Source of the DNA: Flavobacterium agrisoli
Lineage (GTDB): Bacteria > Bacteroidota > Bacteroidia > Flavobacteriales > Flavobacteriaceae
DNA: 64,000 nt
Direction: 5' to 3'
Assembly (NCBI RefSeq): GCF_016522065.1
Contig: NZ_JAEHFV010000010.1
Coordinates: 1 to 64,000, forward strand
Below are positions 17,772 through 26,166 of this stretch, piece by piece. A program made the translations under genes and the position numbers. Each line of letters starts with the position of its first letter. Within the stretch, counting starts at the first letter, position 1. Under the pieces are notes generated by a model. It saw only the letters and a list, made by a program, of their open reading frames with translations. It made no database searches and had not been told where the DNA came from.

Positions 17772-18118
17772 ATATTATGTTAACTCTATTTAATTATACC
17801 TATTATTTATAGAACACCAAAAATACTAAATAAATTGTATGAAATATTTATTTTTATTTCCACTATTATAATTAATTCCGATACTGTTTTAATTCAATAC
17901 AACTCCTGTTTATTCAAAATGGAACTGGCAGAATACCGCTACTGTAAACTTATCTATTTTTGGAAAGGCAACTTACAACATTCAACAATAAAGATAAAAA
18001 AATATTTATGAAAAATCCCACAAAAAAATAACCACCTAATATACTAAATATCCGTGATTTAAATCCAGTCCAATCACCTTAATTCCCTTTATTAGACATG
18101 CAAACTGCTCACTTTTCA
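17772..18118. other. 347-bp intergenic region between rfbA and the dehydratase gene
   Basis: AT-rich. A TATTTTTG -7-like element on the minus strand (17818-17825) could serve the dehydratase gene, but no matching -33 TTG is seen. A short degenerate heptad run (CTGCTCA, CTTTTCA, CTACTTC) at about 18106-18126 crosses the rfbA stop. Nothing else is recognised. Confidence 0.4.
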
Positions 18119-18979
18119 CTACTTCACCAATCGCAACAAATACTCCCCATACCCTGATTTTTTCAAAGGAGTGGCTATTTTTATCAATTGTTCTTTGTTG
18201 ATGTATCCCATCCGGTAGGCTACTTCTTCAATAGAACCAATTTTCATGCCTTGGCGTTCTTCAATAACCTGCACAAATTGTCCGGCTTGCATTAACGAAG
18301 CAAATGTTCCGGTGTCTAACCAAGCGGTACCGCGGTCAAAAACACCCACGCGCAATTTCCCTTGCTTCAAATACTCCTTGTTGACATCCGTGATTTCTAA
18401 TTCTCCTCGAGGGGATGGCTCAATATTTTTAGCAATCTCTACTACCGAATTGTCATAAAAATACAAACCCGGTACGGCATAATTCGATTTCGGTTCTAAA
18501 GGTTTTTCTTCAATAGACAGTACCTTGTTGTCTTCATCAAATTCCACCACCCCATAACGTTCTGGATCATGTACCGGATACGCAAATACCACCCCACCTT
18601 CTTCTTTGGTGCAGTCTTGCAGTAATTTCGACATACCCGAACCGTAGAAAATATTATCTCCTAAAATCAACGCTACTTTTTCGTCACCAATAAATTCTTC
18701 CCCCAAAATAAAAGCCTGTGCCAATCCATCAGGCGATGGCTGCTCTTTATACGAGAATTTACACCCAATTTGCGAACCATCTCCCAACAATTTTTGAAAG
18801 TTTGGCAAATCTTGTGGTGTAGAAATGATTAATATTTCATGGATTCCAGCCAACATCAAAGTAGACAACGGATAATAAATCATCGGCTTGTCGTAAACAG
18901 GCATCAATTGTTTACTTACCGCTAAGGTTAACGGATGCAAACGGGTACCGGATCCACCGGCTAATATAATTCCTTTCAT
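18119..18979 (-). CDS. rfbA: glucose-1-phosphate thymidylyltransferase
   Basis: A 286-residue nucleotidyltransferase, the usual length for RmlA. It begins with [13 protein letters not shown] (6-18), followed by [18 protein letters not shown], and contains [12 protein letters not shown] and the WLDTGT segment near 218-223. It makes dTDP-glucose from glucose-1-phosphate and dTTP, the first step to dTDP-L-rhamnose and to dTDP-Fuc4NAc. rfbD and rfbC lie upstream, but rfbB is 24 kb away at 42.2 kb, so the pathway is split. A GxxExxY gene has come between rfbA and rfbD. Confidence 0.96.
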   Translation of the reverse strand: MKGIILAGGSGTRLHPLTLAVSKQLMPVYDKPMIYYPLSTLMLAGIHEILIISTPQDLPNFQKLLGDGSQIGCKFSYKEQPSPDGLAQAFILGEEFIGDEKVALILGDNIFYGSGMSKLLQDCTKEEGGVVFAYPVHDPERYGVVEFDEDNKVLSIEEKPLEPKSNYAVPGLYFYDNSVVEIAKNIEPSPRGELEITDVNKEYLKQGKLRVGVFDRGTAWLDTGTFASLMQAGQFVQVIEERQGMKIGSIEEVAYRMGYINKEQLIKIATPLKKSGYGEYLLRLVK

Positions 18980-18995
18980 TTTTTATTTATTTTTA

Positions 18996-19034
18996 CGAAT
19001 TAATCCGAATTGTTACGAATTGTTCGAATTTAAT
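18996..19034. repeat. CGAATT repeats, about 10-bp period, left of the GxxExxY gene
   Basis: Units CGAATTAATC, CGAATTGTTA, CGAATTGTT and CGAATTTAAT. The TAA at 19013-19015, where the GxxExxY frame would end if its premature stop were read through, lies inside. A matching array is on the other side of the gene at 19415-19444. Confidence 0.8.
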
Positions 19035-19102
19035 ATTCTTTTATAATGTAATGAAGTAGAACCGAAATTAACTAAGATTCCTAACTCCATTTTGATACAT
19101 TT

Positions 19103-19408
19103 TTAATAGTTTTTTAATTGGGCATACAACGGTTCTGGAATATAGTTAATGGCTTTCAGCTCTAAAATGATGGCGTCATAACAAATAAAATCCGCTCTAT
19201 AGTGTTTTTTCAACTTCTGTTCACCGTAAAATAATTCCAAATTAACTTGTCTTTTATAGGGTATATTTTGTACCGCAAATTCTTTTTCTACTGCTTCTTC
19301 ATAGACCGCCTCTAAAAAACCAGCTCCCAAGGTACGATGTACTTTCATACAAGCCCCAATAATTTTATAACTTTCTTCTTTATAAAAAATCTCAGCACCA
19401 GTATCCAT
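19103..19408 (-). CDS. GxxExxY protein, truncated by an in-frame stop
   Basis: The 101-residue product has the family hallmark GAGFLEAVYEEA (G-x-x-E-x-x-Y), the KVHRTLG lead-in, and DFICYDAIILELKA, the PD-(D/E)xK-like core. Function of the family is unknown. After LKNY a TAA stops the frame, but the same frame continues with KMELGILVNFGS, the expected family C-terminus, and ends at 19013, giving a full length of about 131 residues. One base (TTA to TAA) would explain the loss. CGAATT-type decamer arrays flank the gene on both sides, and it splits rfbD from rfbA, so it looks like an inserted passenger that is now decaying. Confidence 0.85.
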   Translation of the reverse strand: MDTGAEIFYKEESYKIIGACMKVHRTLGAGFLEAVYEEAVEKEFAVQNIPYKRQVNLELFYGEQKLKKHYRADFICYDAIILELKAINYIPEPLYAQLKNY

Positions 19409-19414
19409 CCGTCT

Positions 19415-19444
19415 AATTCGTTTTAATTCGCCTCAATTCGTAAC
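19415..19444. repeat. AATTCG decamer array across the end of rfbD
   Basis: Three exact 10-bp steps: AATTCGTTTT, AATTCGCCTC, AATTCGTAAC. The array contains the rfbD stop (19423-19425) and its last few codons, and ends 7 bp from the GxxExxY start. Confidence 0.85.
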
Positions 19445-20289
19445 AAATCCATGCACTGCGCTAAGCTTTCTCGCCAATCAGGAACCGCCACGCCATAAAC
19501 CTGTTTGATTTTTGATTTATCCAAGAGGGAATAGCTCGGACGTTGGGCTGGTGTGGGATAAGCAGAACTTGGAATGCCGGAAACAGCACAATCAAAACCG
19601 CCAATTTCTTGAATGGCTTGGGCAAATTCAAACCAACTGATTTCGCCTTCGTTAGAGAAGTGATAGATACCACATTTCCAAAATCCGGCGTTTAAAATGC
19701 TGACTATCGCTTTGGCCAAATCGGCTGCGTAAGTCGGACTCCCAATTTGATCGTTCACCACATTGAGGCTGTCGCGCTCTTGCATCAAACGGGACATGGT
19801 TTTAACGAAATTCGCCCCGAAGGTAGAATACACCCACGATGTACGGATGATAATCGCCTCCGGATTTTCGCGCAAACAAGCCTGTTCTCCGGCTAATTTG
19901 GTTTTACCGTACACATTGATAGGCGCAACTGCCGCTTCTTCCGTTAAAGCCACAGCAGAAGTACCATCAAACACATAGTCGGTAGAAATATGAATCAGTT
20001 TTGCAGCATGTGCAGCCGACCATTGGGCTAAAATAGCCACGCACTGGTGGTTCAACACATCCGACAAATCATATTCGGTTTCTGCCCTGTCCACAGCCGT
20101 ATGGGCCGCACAATTCAGAATAATTTGTGGATGGATGTCGGTCAAGCGTGCTTCTAACCCCTTCAAATCCGTTAAATCCAACTCCTCTCTATCGGTAAAA
20201 ACCCATTCAAATTGGGCATTTTGTGCCGCTAGTACTTTTAATTCAGATCCCAATTGTCCATTGGCTCCTGTTACTAGTATTTTTTTCAT
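19423..20289 (-). CDS. rfbD: dTDP-4-dehydrorhamnose reductase
   Basis: A 288-residue short-chain dehydrogenase, the normal RmlD length. It shows the NAD(P)-binding GANGQLGSE (8-16), ISTDYVFDG (101-109) and the catalytic YGKTK (127-131). It reduces dTDP-4-keto-L-rhamnose to dTDP-L-rhamnose, the last step of the pathway that uses RfbA, RfbB and RfbC, all in this window. Its final codons and stop lie in an AATTCG decamer array, so the C-terminal residues RIEAN are partly repeat-encoded. A heptad array and a 164-bp gap separate it from the unknown gene upstream. Confidence 0.95.
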   Translation of the reverse strand: MKKILVTGANGQLGSELKVLAAQNAQFEWVFTDREELDLTDLKGLEARLTDIHPQIILNCAAHTAVDRAETEYDLSDVLNHQCVAILAQWSAAHAAKLIHISTDYVFDGTSAVALTEEAAVAPINVYGKTKLAGEQACLRENPEAIIIRTSWVYSTFGANFVKTMSRLMQERDSLNVVNDQIGSPTYAADLAKAIVSILNAGFWKCGIYHFSNEGEISWFEFAQAIQEIGGFDCAVSGIPSSAYPTPAQRPSYSLLDKSKIKQVYGVAVPDWRESLAQCMDLLRIEAN

Positions 20290-20431
20290 ATATTTTTGTA
20301 ACGTTAAAAACGTCTTATTTACTTTGTAATTTTAAAGGATAAAATCCTAACACAGTCAACAGTTTACTACTTCCAGTCTACAAAACTGATTACTAAAAAA
20401 AGTCCTGAATACTAAAAGCTGATTACTTGAA

Positions 20432-20464
20432 CACATAACTCATAACCCATAACTCACTTCACCC
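20432..20464. repeat. CATAACY heptad array across the end of the 249-residue gene
   Basis: Units ATAACTC, ATAACCC, ATAACTC, then ACTTCACCCC. The TGA stop of the leftward gene (20454-20456) lies within it. A looser series of ACTGATTACT-like words precedes it from about 20384. Confidence 0.75.
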
Positions 20465-21203
20465 CAATCAAAGTAGCACTGTTGTGAACTTTATCCAAAT
20501 ACTTTACCTTGTTGTATTGGGTATAACTAAAACGAAAATGGATGTAAGCAAGCCATAAATCATGTTCTTCCAAGTCATCTAAATCAAAAGTAAGTTGCGC
20601 CTCAGTTTCTGATTTTGTAATCAAAATCACATTACTATAAAGAGTTTCTCGGTTATTAGTCAGACCATGCCAGTTGGCAATTGCAATTTGAACCTCAACT
20701 TGCGTAGCTTTTTCAGGCCAGATAATCATCGTCAAGGGACTAATCTCTTGGATCGAAAGCTGTTTACGTTCCCAGTCAAAGGACAAGGGTGGTGTAAAAA
20801 CTGCTGGTAAAGGACAACACTGATTTCCTTCAAATCCCAATAAAAATCTTTTGGCAGTATCGGTTTGTAGTCCTTCATAAAATTGTTGATTCAAATCTTC
20901 TTGAGGTATTCCCTCACGTAAAATAGCCAACAATAATTGATTACAACGCCCAAACAAAGAAGAAGCATGCGCTTTCGAATAAAAAGGCTGTACCAATCCT
21001 TTAAAAACTTTTGACTTTAAAGTACAAAACCCTAAAGCAGCACCTTGTTGTCGAATGCGATCAAAAATAGGATTATTTTTAAACTCCTCTTTCGTAACAC
21101 CAGTATTTCCTTTCATCCGAGCAATATTCCCGTGCTCAGTTTGGTAAAAAGTAATATCGTCCAATGTACCCTTAAACGCTAACTCACTGACAACTTTAGC
21201 CAT
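20454..21203 (-). CDS. hypothetical protein
   Basis: A 249-residue protein that I do not recognise. It has no signal peptide or transmembrane segment. The N-terminus (ELAFKGTLDDITFYQTEHGNIARMKG) has an odd, phage-structural-like flavour. The middle is helical with several Cys (FCTLKS, GRCNQ, NQCCPL), and the second half is rich in beta-strand-like alternation (TQVEVQIAIANW, HFRFSYTQYNKVKYL). It sits between rfbC and rfbD, with gaps and repeats on both sides, and no known dTDP-rhamnose enzyme is missing, so it is probably an unrelated insertion. The reading frame is complete. Confidence 0.7.
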   Translation of the reverse strand: MAKVVSELAFKGTLDDITFYQTEHGNIARMKGNTGVTKEEFKNNPIFDRIRQQGAALGFCTLKSKVFKGLVQPFYSKAHASSLFGRCNQLLLAILREGIPQEDLNQQFYEGLQTDTAKRFLLGFEGNQCCPLPAVFTPPLSFDWERKQLSIQEISPLTMIIWPEKATQVEVQIAIANWHGLTNNRETLYSNVILITKSETEAQLTFDLDDLEEHDLWLAYIHFRFSYTQYNKVKYLDKVHNSATLIGVK

Positions 21204-21546
21204 AAATTAAAAAGATTAAAATTAGGAGAACTAAAGTATTAAAAAATAAATACCTAACACGCTCATTATTCAATAAGTTAATGGGTATCAGTTGACAATT
21301 TGATGACCAAATTAATATCCTGACGGATGGTACAGGTTGGCGGTTTTATCCTAGTTGGCAGTAGTACGTTTTGCTCCTCAAAAAACAAACACAAAGGGTT
21401 TACTCCATATGCCTACTCAGGATTCGACAGGCTGGAACCAAGTGGTGATTATAGAGTTGCCTTTTTCTTTACCCTCCCTAAAGGTTGGAAAAAATTATAA
21501 TTTGTTTCCTATTGCTCAAAGCCCATGGCTCAGAGCTGACAGCCCT
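21204..21546. other. 343-bp intergenic region downstream of rfbC
   Basis: No supported gene. The plus strand holds short protein-like stretches in different frames, such as DQINILTDGTGWRFYP before a stop near 21365 and GFTPYAYSGFDRLEPSGDYR further on. These may be scraps of a decayed gene, but I cannot identify one. No clear promoter or terminator is seen. Confidence 0.3.
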
Positions 21547-22095
21547 TTAGAACAAACTATTACACACCTCCATAAATGGCAACACCTGATCTTTCTCCGA
21601 CACGATAGCATCTTTCAAATCCATACCCCAATCGATGTTCAAGCTAGGATCATCATAGCGGATACCTCCCTCAGATGCTTTGTTGTAAAATTGGTCGCAT
21701 TTATATAGCACCACAGCCGTTTCACTTAATACTGAAAAACCATGGGCAAATCCTTGCGGCACCAACAATTGCTTTTTATTTTCTGCAGTTAATTTCACGC
21801 TAAAAGATTCTCCATAAGTAGGCGAATCTTTACGCAAATCAACCGCCACATCAATAATTTCCCCTTCCAGTACTCGTACTAATTTCGTCTGAGCATACGG
21901 CGGATTTTGATAATGCAAGCCACGCAACGTGCCTTTTTTGGAAAAAGACTGATTGTCTTGTACAAAAGTGATGTTGATGCCTACCGCTTCCATTTTGGTT
22001 TGACTATAGGCTTCAAAAAAATAACCGCGCTCGTCGCCAAAAACGGCTGGCTCTATGATTACTAAGTCATTAATTGGGGTTTGTTCAATTTTCAT
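21547..22095 (-). CDS. rfbC: dTDP-4-dehydrorhamnose 3,5-epimerase
   Basis: A 182-residue cupin of standard RmlC length. It shows DERGYFFEAY (21-30), LRGLHYQ (57-63, with the catalytic His), RVLEGEIIDVAVDLR and PQGFAHGF (113-120). It epimerises C3 and C5 of dTDP-4-keto-6-deoxyglucose, giving the substrate of RfbD. It lies 27 bp after a second, unrelated cupin gene. All four dTDP-rhamnose genes are present in the window, but in the scattered order B...C..D..A. Confidence 0.95.
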   Translation of the reverse strand: MKIEQTPINDLVIIEPAVFGDERGYFFEAYSQTKMEAVGINITFVQDNQSFSKKGTLRGLHYQNPPYAQTKLVRVLEGEIIDVAVDLRKDSPTYGESFSVKLTAENKKQLLVPQGFAHGFSVLSETAVVLYKCDQFYNKASEGGIRYDDPSLNIDWGMDLKDAIVSEKDQVLPFMEVCNSLF

Positions 22096-22122
22096 GTTTA
22101 TTTAAAATCACATAATTATATA

Positions 22123-22545
22123 CTACTTTACTTTCCAATAATCTAAATCATAGCGTATATCATCATTCGCAAGTTCTGACAGTGGTAAAGTAGAAAACGA
22201 CAACAATTTTGAATCCTTTTCGATCGATTCAATAGCGTTGGCGTAACCAGGTGGAATTTGAACTATTTTACTTTCATTTTCTGAAACCAATATGGTTTCA
22301 ATCTTTAAATTTTTTGAAGGATGCTCCCAATTATCAATTTTTACACAATGAATTTTCATCGACCCTCGAATACAATAAAAACTCTTAGCATCTAATTTAT
22401 GACCATGCCATCCCCTAATAGGGTTATCCACACTGTTAGTAATTAAATAAAACCGTTCTATATCCGAAAAATGAAAATCATTTACATACGAAATACTACC
22501 ACGCTGATCAACATAACAACCTCCTTCAATAATTTTTGGAAACAT
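22123..22545 (-). CDS. cupin-fold dTDP-sugar epimerase/isomerase-like protein
   Basis: A 140-residue single-domain cupin. RGSISYVNDF near the N-terminus, IRGWHGHK in the middle and VQIPPGYANAIES near residue 100 form the metal/substrate pocket of RmlC-like and WxcM/FdtA-like enzymes. The product is shorter than true RmlC (about 180) and close to FdtA/QdtA ketoisomerases (about 140), so it may act on a dTDP-4-keto-6-deoxy sugar other than the rhamnose precursor. The motif GWHGHK differs from the GGHAHK usual in FdtA, so the exact reaction is open. A TAAATTTG -7-like element lies upstream at 22580-22587. Confidence 0.72.
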   Translation of the reverse strand: MFPKIIEGGCYVDQRGSISYVNDFHFSDIERFYLITNSVDNPIRGWHGHKLDAKSFYCIRGSMKIHCVKIDNWEHPSKNLKIETILVSENESKIVQIPPGYANAIESIEKDSKLLSFSTLPLSELANDDIRYDLDYWKVK

Positions 22546-22908
22546 ATATAAAATTCAAACTATTTTTAAAATTAAAAGGCAAATTTAGTACTAATCTTGT
22601 AAACCACCATTCTCAATTATGCTATTCCATCAAAATGCAAGTCCATAAAATGATAAAGTACAAAAAACCCACCCGTTGAAAATCCTTCACACAACACGAA
22701 CAACTAAAATCACGCTAATCTAAATAATTGGTTGCAAACAGCTTGTAATTTTACAATTGTCCGTTTGAGTACTTTTGAAAAAAAAAACGACATTAAAACA
22801 AGAACATTACAATTAAAATCACTTCTAGATTAATTATGTATTACCCTTCATTATTCAAAAAACTCGAATTAAGATTTTATAAGAAATTCTGCCAACGGCT
22901 TAAGTTAA
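22546..22908. other. 363-bp intergenic region
   Basis: AT-rich, no open frame and no heptad array. A TAAATTTG element on the minus strand (22580-22587) matches TAnnTTTG and could serve the cupin-rfbC pair; the nearest TTG is 26 bp further upstream, which is too far for a standard promoter. Confidence 0.35.
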
Positions 22909-23865
22909 TTATGGTGTCGTTTTGCTACGCAACACATAAAACTTAAAACTATATAATAAAAGCAGCGGAATAATAAGTATTGTAAACAAACCTAAATCAG
23001 AAATTTTTTGATACAAACAAATAACAATTAGGCAAACCAATAATTGAACAAAAGCATACACAGCAGCAACCAATCGATGCGGCATTTTATATTCATTACT
23101 CATAACTTGATACAAATGCAAGCGGTGGGCTTCAAAAATGTTTTGTTTCAAATACATCCGATGTAAAATAGTGCAAATAGCATCCACGCCATAAACAGCT
23201 AAAAAAAGCAACCACACAAGCGAATGAGTGCATAAAATCAATTGTAAAACCAAATAAATTACCCAAAAAGCAATAGCAATACTGCCCACATCTCCGGCAA
23301 AACATTTAGCTTTTTTTCGGTAATTAAAAAATAAAAAAACAACACAAGCTACAATGGCATAATAAATAAAACCACTATCTGTAAACCGGTACCCGCTTTC
23401 GTTTACGTACACTAATGACCCCATAACTATAATCGTATATAAACCAGTAATACCGTTGATTCCATCCATAAAATTGTAGGCATTAATTAGCCCTATTGAT
23501 AAAATATAGGCAGCAATTATCCCAAAAATGGGCAGCGTTTCAAAAATTCCTAAATCGTAAAAAATCAAACTAATGGATAGAAAATGGGTAGCAATTCGAA
23601 TTTTATTGGACAGACTCTGAATATCATCCCAAAAACTCACCAAACTCACCAGCGTAATTCCTGTAAAAAAGTAATAATTAGTTTGTATATGTTGTACAAA
23701 ATAAAGTAAGGAAGCAAACCAAAATAGTATCCCTCCTCCTCTTAATGTTACTTCTGTGTGAGAACTTCTTTCATTAGGTTTGTCTATGATGTTGTAGTGG
23801 TTGGCTACTTTAAAATAGAGTAGTATTAAAGCCACCAAAAAGATTACGAGTATTATAAATTCCAT
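22909..23865 (-). CDS. polyprenyl-phosphate GlcNAc-1-phosphate transferase-like protein (GT4 membrane family, WecA-like)
   Basis: A 318-residue integral membrane protein with about ten transmembrane segments. The polyprenyl-phosphate N-acetylaminosugar-1-phosphate transferase motifs are visible: DKPNERSSH (25-33) with RGGG after it, SFWDD near 78-82, NAYNFMDGINGITG near 127-140 and the catalytic AGDVGS near 190, followed by an HRLHLYQ loop. It starts glycan assembly by moving a HexNAc-1-phosphate from UDP to undecaprenyl phosphate. It is a second initiator besides the PglC-like enzyme at 50432-51037. Confidence 0.9.
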   Translation of the reverse strand: MEFIILVIFLVALILLYFKVANHYNIIDKPNERSSHTEVTLRGGGILFWFASLLYFVQHIQTNYYFFTGITLVSLVSFWDDIQSLSNKIRIATHFLSISLIFYDLGIFETLPIFGIIAAYILSIGLINAYNFMDGINGITGLYTIIVMGSLVYVNESGYRFTDSGFIYYAIVACVVFLFFNYRKKAKCFAGDVGSIAIAFWVIYLVLQLILCTHSLVWLLFLAVYGVDAICTILHRMYLKQNIFEAHRLHLYQVMSNEYKMPHRLVAAVYAFVQLLVCLIVICLYQKISDLGLFTILIIPLLLLYSFKFYVLRSKTTP

Positions 23866-23929
23866 TAAAAGGGTTATAAAATTAAGAGATGAAATTTTAT
23901 TTGAAGATGGGTAAAAGTATTAAATAATT

Positions 23930-24985
23930 CTATCCTACTAAATATGACTTGTAAGGAATTAATTTTAATTTCTCTGGGCCATATTCTGAGTCAATTTTGA
24001 TAGCTCTAAAAAAAGGGACTATATAAAAACAACTCAAAAAAGTAATTAAATAAAGATGTTTCCTTTTTAAACTATTTCTTATAATTTCAGCAACAATTAT
24101 TATTTCAAATATTCTAAAATAAATATAAACTCTTGTCAACTCAGTAGATTCACTAAACAAATTAATAATAATTACTGAAAACAGATAGAGCATGACTAGT
24201 ATTTTTTGATGCGCTACTTGAAACCCATACATGTGATACCATATCAAAACAATGAGGCCCATTGCATTTAAACCAATTAATTTAGTCCAAGGAACAGGGA
24301 CTGCAAATTGACTTGACACGTAAAATAAATAATGTGAATCTTTCAAAAGTAAACTCAAAAGGTAAATAAGTCCAATTTTCGATATTACAAATGAAAGCCC
24401 CATCAGTAGCACTATATAATACTGATTTATACATTCACCCCATTTATAAATCAATAAAAAAAACACCAATGGAATTAAACAGCTTTTATGCACGGATATA
24501 CCTAAGAACATGAGCAAAAAATAACTCCAATATTGTTTTTTTAGTAAAAAGCTAAAAGCATAAAAAGCAATAGTAACTGCTAGAAACTGTCTAACATACG
24601 TAAACGAATATAAAAAAAAAACAGGAATTACGAGATAAAGCAGAAGAGGTAAACTTGTTTTCTTGGTGTATTCTCTTATTCCCAAATAAGCAAAGAGATA
24701 TGTAAAAAAAGAAAAAAAGAAAAAAAGAAAACGATAATCAATCTTGAAATATCTAAAAAATTGTAGTAAAGCTAAAAAACCAAATTCAAAATCTTGGTCC
24801 CTAGTACCATAAAGATACCAATGCACATAAGCATTGTAATCCCAACCTATATGATCCCGAAAACCCCCTACAACCATCATAATACCTAATAGAGAAAAAC
24901 TAACTTGCTTTTCTAAACAAGGTTGTTTGTAGCTTATAAACACTAAAACAAATGCACCTAAAAGCAGCAAAATATAAAATATCAT
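23930..24985 (-). CDS. EpsG-family / Wzy-like polymerase
   Basis: A 351-residue membrane protein with about ten hydrophobic segments. RDHIGWDYNAYVHWY after the second segment and YVRQFLAVTIAFYAF around residue 130 are typical of EpsG-type proteins, as is a VHKS motif near 160. These proteins are thought to polymerise repeat units at the outer face of the inner membrane. It lies between the WecA-like initiator and the GDP-fucose genes. A second Wzy-like gene follows at 29139-30410, so the two probably serve different linkages or glycans. Confidence 0.82.
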   Translation of the reverse strand: MIFYILLLLGAFVLVFISYKQPCLEKQVSFSLLGIMMVVGGFRDHIGWDYNAYVHWYLYGTRDQDFEFGFLALLQFFRYFKIDYRFLFFFFSFFTYLFAYLGIREYTKKTSLPLLLYLVIPVFFLYSFTYVRQFLAVTIAFYAFSFLLKKQYWSYFLLMFLGISVHKSCLIPLVFFLLIYKWGECINQYYIVLLMGLSFVISKIGLIYLLSLLLKDSHYLFYVSSQFAVPVPWTKLIGLNAMGLIVLIWYHMYGFQVAHQKILVMLYLFSVIIINLFSESTELTRVYIYFRIFEIIIVAEIIRNSLKRKHLYLITFLSCFYIVPFFRAIKIDSEYGPEKLKLIPYKSYLVG

Positions 24986-25055
24986 GTGGATTGAATTATA
25001 ACAATTTGCATGTTAAATTCTGTAAATCAATTATTGTAACTATATTTTAACAAAT

Positions 25056-25988
25056 CTATCCCCAATTATTGTTTTTGATTTCTTCATAAACTTTTTGAAT
25101 TCCAATTTCTAATGGTATAGAAGCTTTCCAACCTAAACTATTTAATTTTGAAACATCCATTAATTTTCGAGGAGTTCCATCTGGTTTGGATTGATCCGTA
25201 AGTATCTGCCCGTCAAAACCCACTATTTTTTTTACTAAATGAGCAAGTTCTATTATAGAAATATCTTCACCAACTCCAATATTTACTAAGCCTTCTTCAT
25301 TATAATTTTCCATTAGATAAAAACAAGCTGAAGCTAAATCATCGGCATGCAGAAATTCCCTTTTAGGACTTCCTGTTCCCCAAATTGTAACTGCAGGGGC
25401 ACAATTTCGTTTAGCAGTAATAAACTTTCGGAGCATTGCTGGCAAAACATGTGAATTAGTTAAATCGTAGTTATCATTAGGCCCATATAAATTAGTAGGC
25501 ATTACAGATATAAAATTACATCCATATTGTGCACGATAAGCATCACACATTTTTATTCCCGAAATCTTTGCTATTGCATAGGGCTCATTTGTAGGCTCTA
25601 ACAATCCAGTTAAAAGAGATTCCTCTTTTAATGGCTGGGGAGCAAATTTGGGGTAGATACAAGAAGAACCTAAAAACAGTAATTTTTCTACATTATTGAG
25701 AAACGCTTGATGAATTACATTACTTTGTATCATTATATTTTCATATATAAAATCGCCCTTCAAAGTATTATTGGCAACGATGCCACCTACTTTGGCAGCT
25801 GCCAAAAAAACATATTTTGGTTTCTCTGTAGTAAAAAATTCGGCCACTGCTGCTTGATTTCGTAAATCTAGTTCCGAAGATGTTTTCAAAACCAAGTTGG
25901 AGTATCCTTCTACTTTTAATCTTCTTAAAATTGCCGAACCGACCATACCGCGGTGACCCGCAACGTATATTTTATCTTGTTTATTCAT
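25056..25988 (-). CDS. fcl: GDP-L-fucose synthase
   Basis: A 310-residue extended short-chain dehydrogenase with AGHRGMVGSAI (10-20), LGSSCIYPKFAPQPLKE near 106-122 and the catalytic YAIAK near 138-142, followed by MPTNLYGPNDNYD. It carries out the 3,5-epimerisation and 4-reduction of GDP-4-keto-6-deoxymannose to GDP-L-fucose. Gmd is encoded directly upstream (178-bp gap) and the GDP-mannose source ManC at 43.3 kb. Confidence 0.96.
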   Translation of the reverse strand: MNKQDKIYVAGHRGMVGSAILRRLKVEGYSNLVLKTSSELDLRNQAAVAEFFTTEKPKYVFLAAAKVGGIVANNTLKGDFIYENIMIQSNVIHQAFLNNVEKLLFLGSSCIYPKFAPQPLKEESLLTGLLEPTNEPYAIAKISGIKMCDAYRAQYGCNFISVMPTNLYGPNDNYDLTNSHVLPAMLRKFITAKRNCAPAVTIWGTGSPKREFLHADDLASACFYLMENYNEEGLVNIGVGEDISIIELAHLVKKIVGFDGQILTDQSKPDGTPRKLMDVSKLNSLGWKASIPLEIGIQKVYEEIKNNNWG

Positions 25989-26043
25989 TCATTGATTATT
26001 TTTCATCACTAACTATCAGCTAATTAATTTAAGACAACTTACC

Positions 26044-26150
26044 TCTCGATACATTTTTTATTCCGTTACGTTGGACAAAAAACACTCGAGGTGACGCTCG
26101 TCTTTTCGAGTAGATTTTTACTAAATGAAATGCAGAAAATCGTATCGAGA
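26044..26150. repeat. intergenic inverted-repeat element between gmd and fcl
   Basis: TCTCGATAC (26044-26052) and GTATCGAGA (26142-26150) are exact 9-bp inverted arms, with CACTCGAGGTGACG and CTCGTCTTTTCGAG between them. It shares words with the TCTCGACTGCGCTCGA element found at 39276, 39537 and inside neuA. It may fold as a long hairpin between the two genes. Confidence 0.65.
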
Positions 26151-26166
26151 AACGAAAACTAAAACC

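Noticed and set aside
21355-21708. Plus-strand open frame crossing the rfbC end
   Set aside because: Overlaps rfbC antisense and its free part shows no family motif; the region is more likely decayed sequence.
26044-26150. Insertion sequence between gmd and fcl
   Set aside because: Only about 107 bp, no transposase and no target-site duplication visible.
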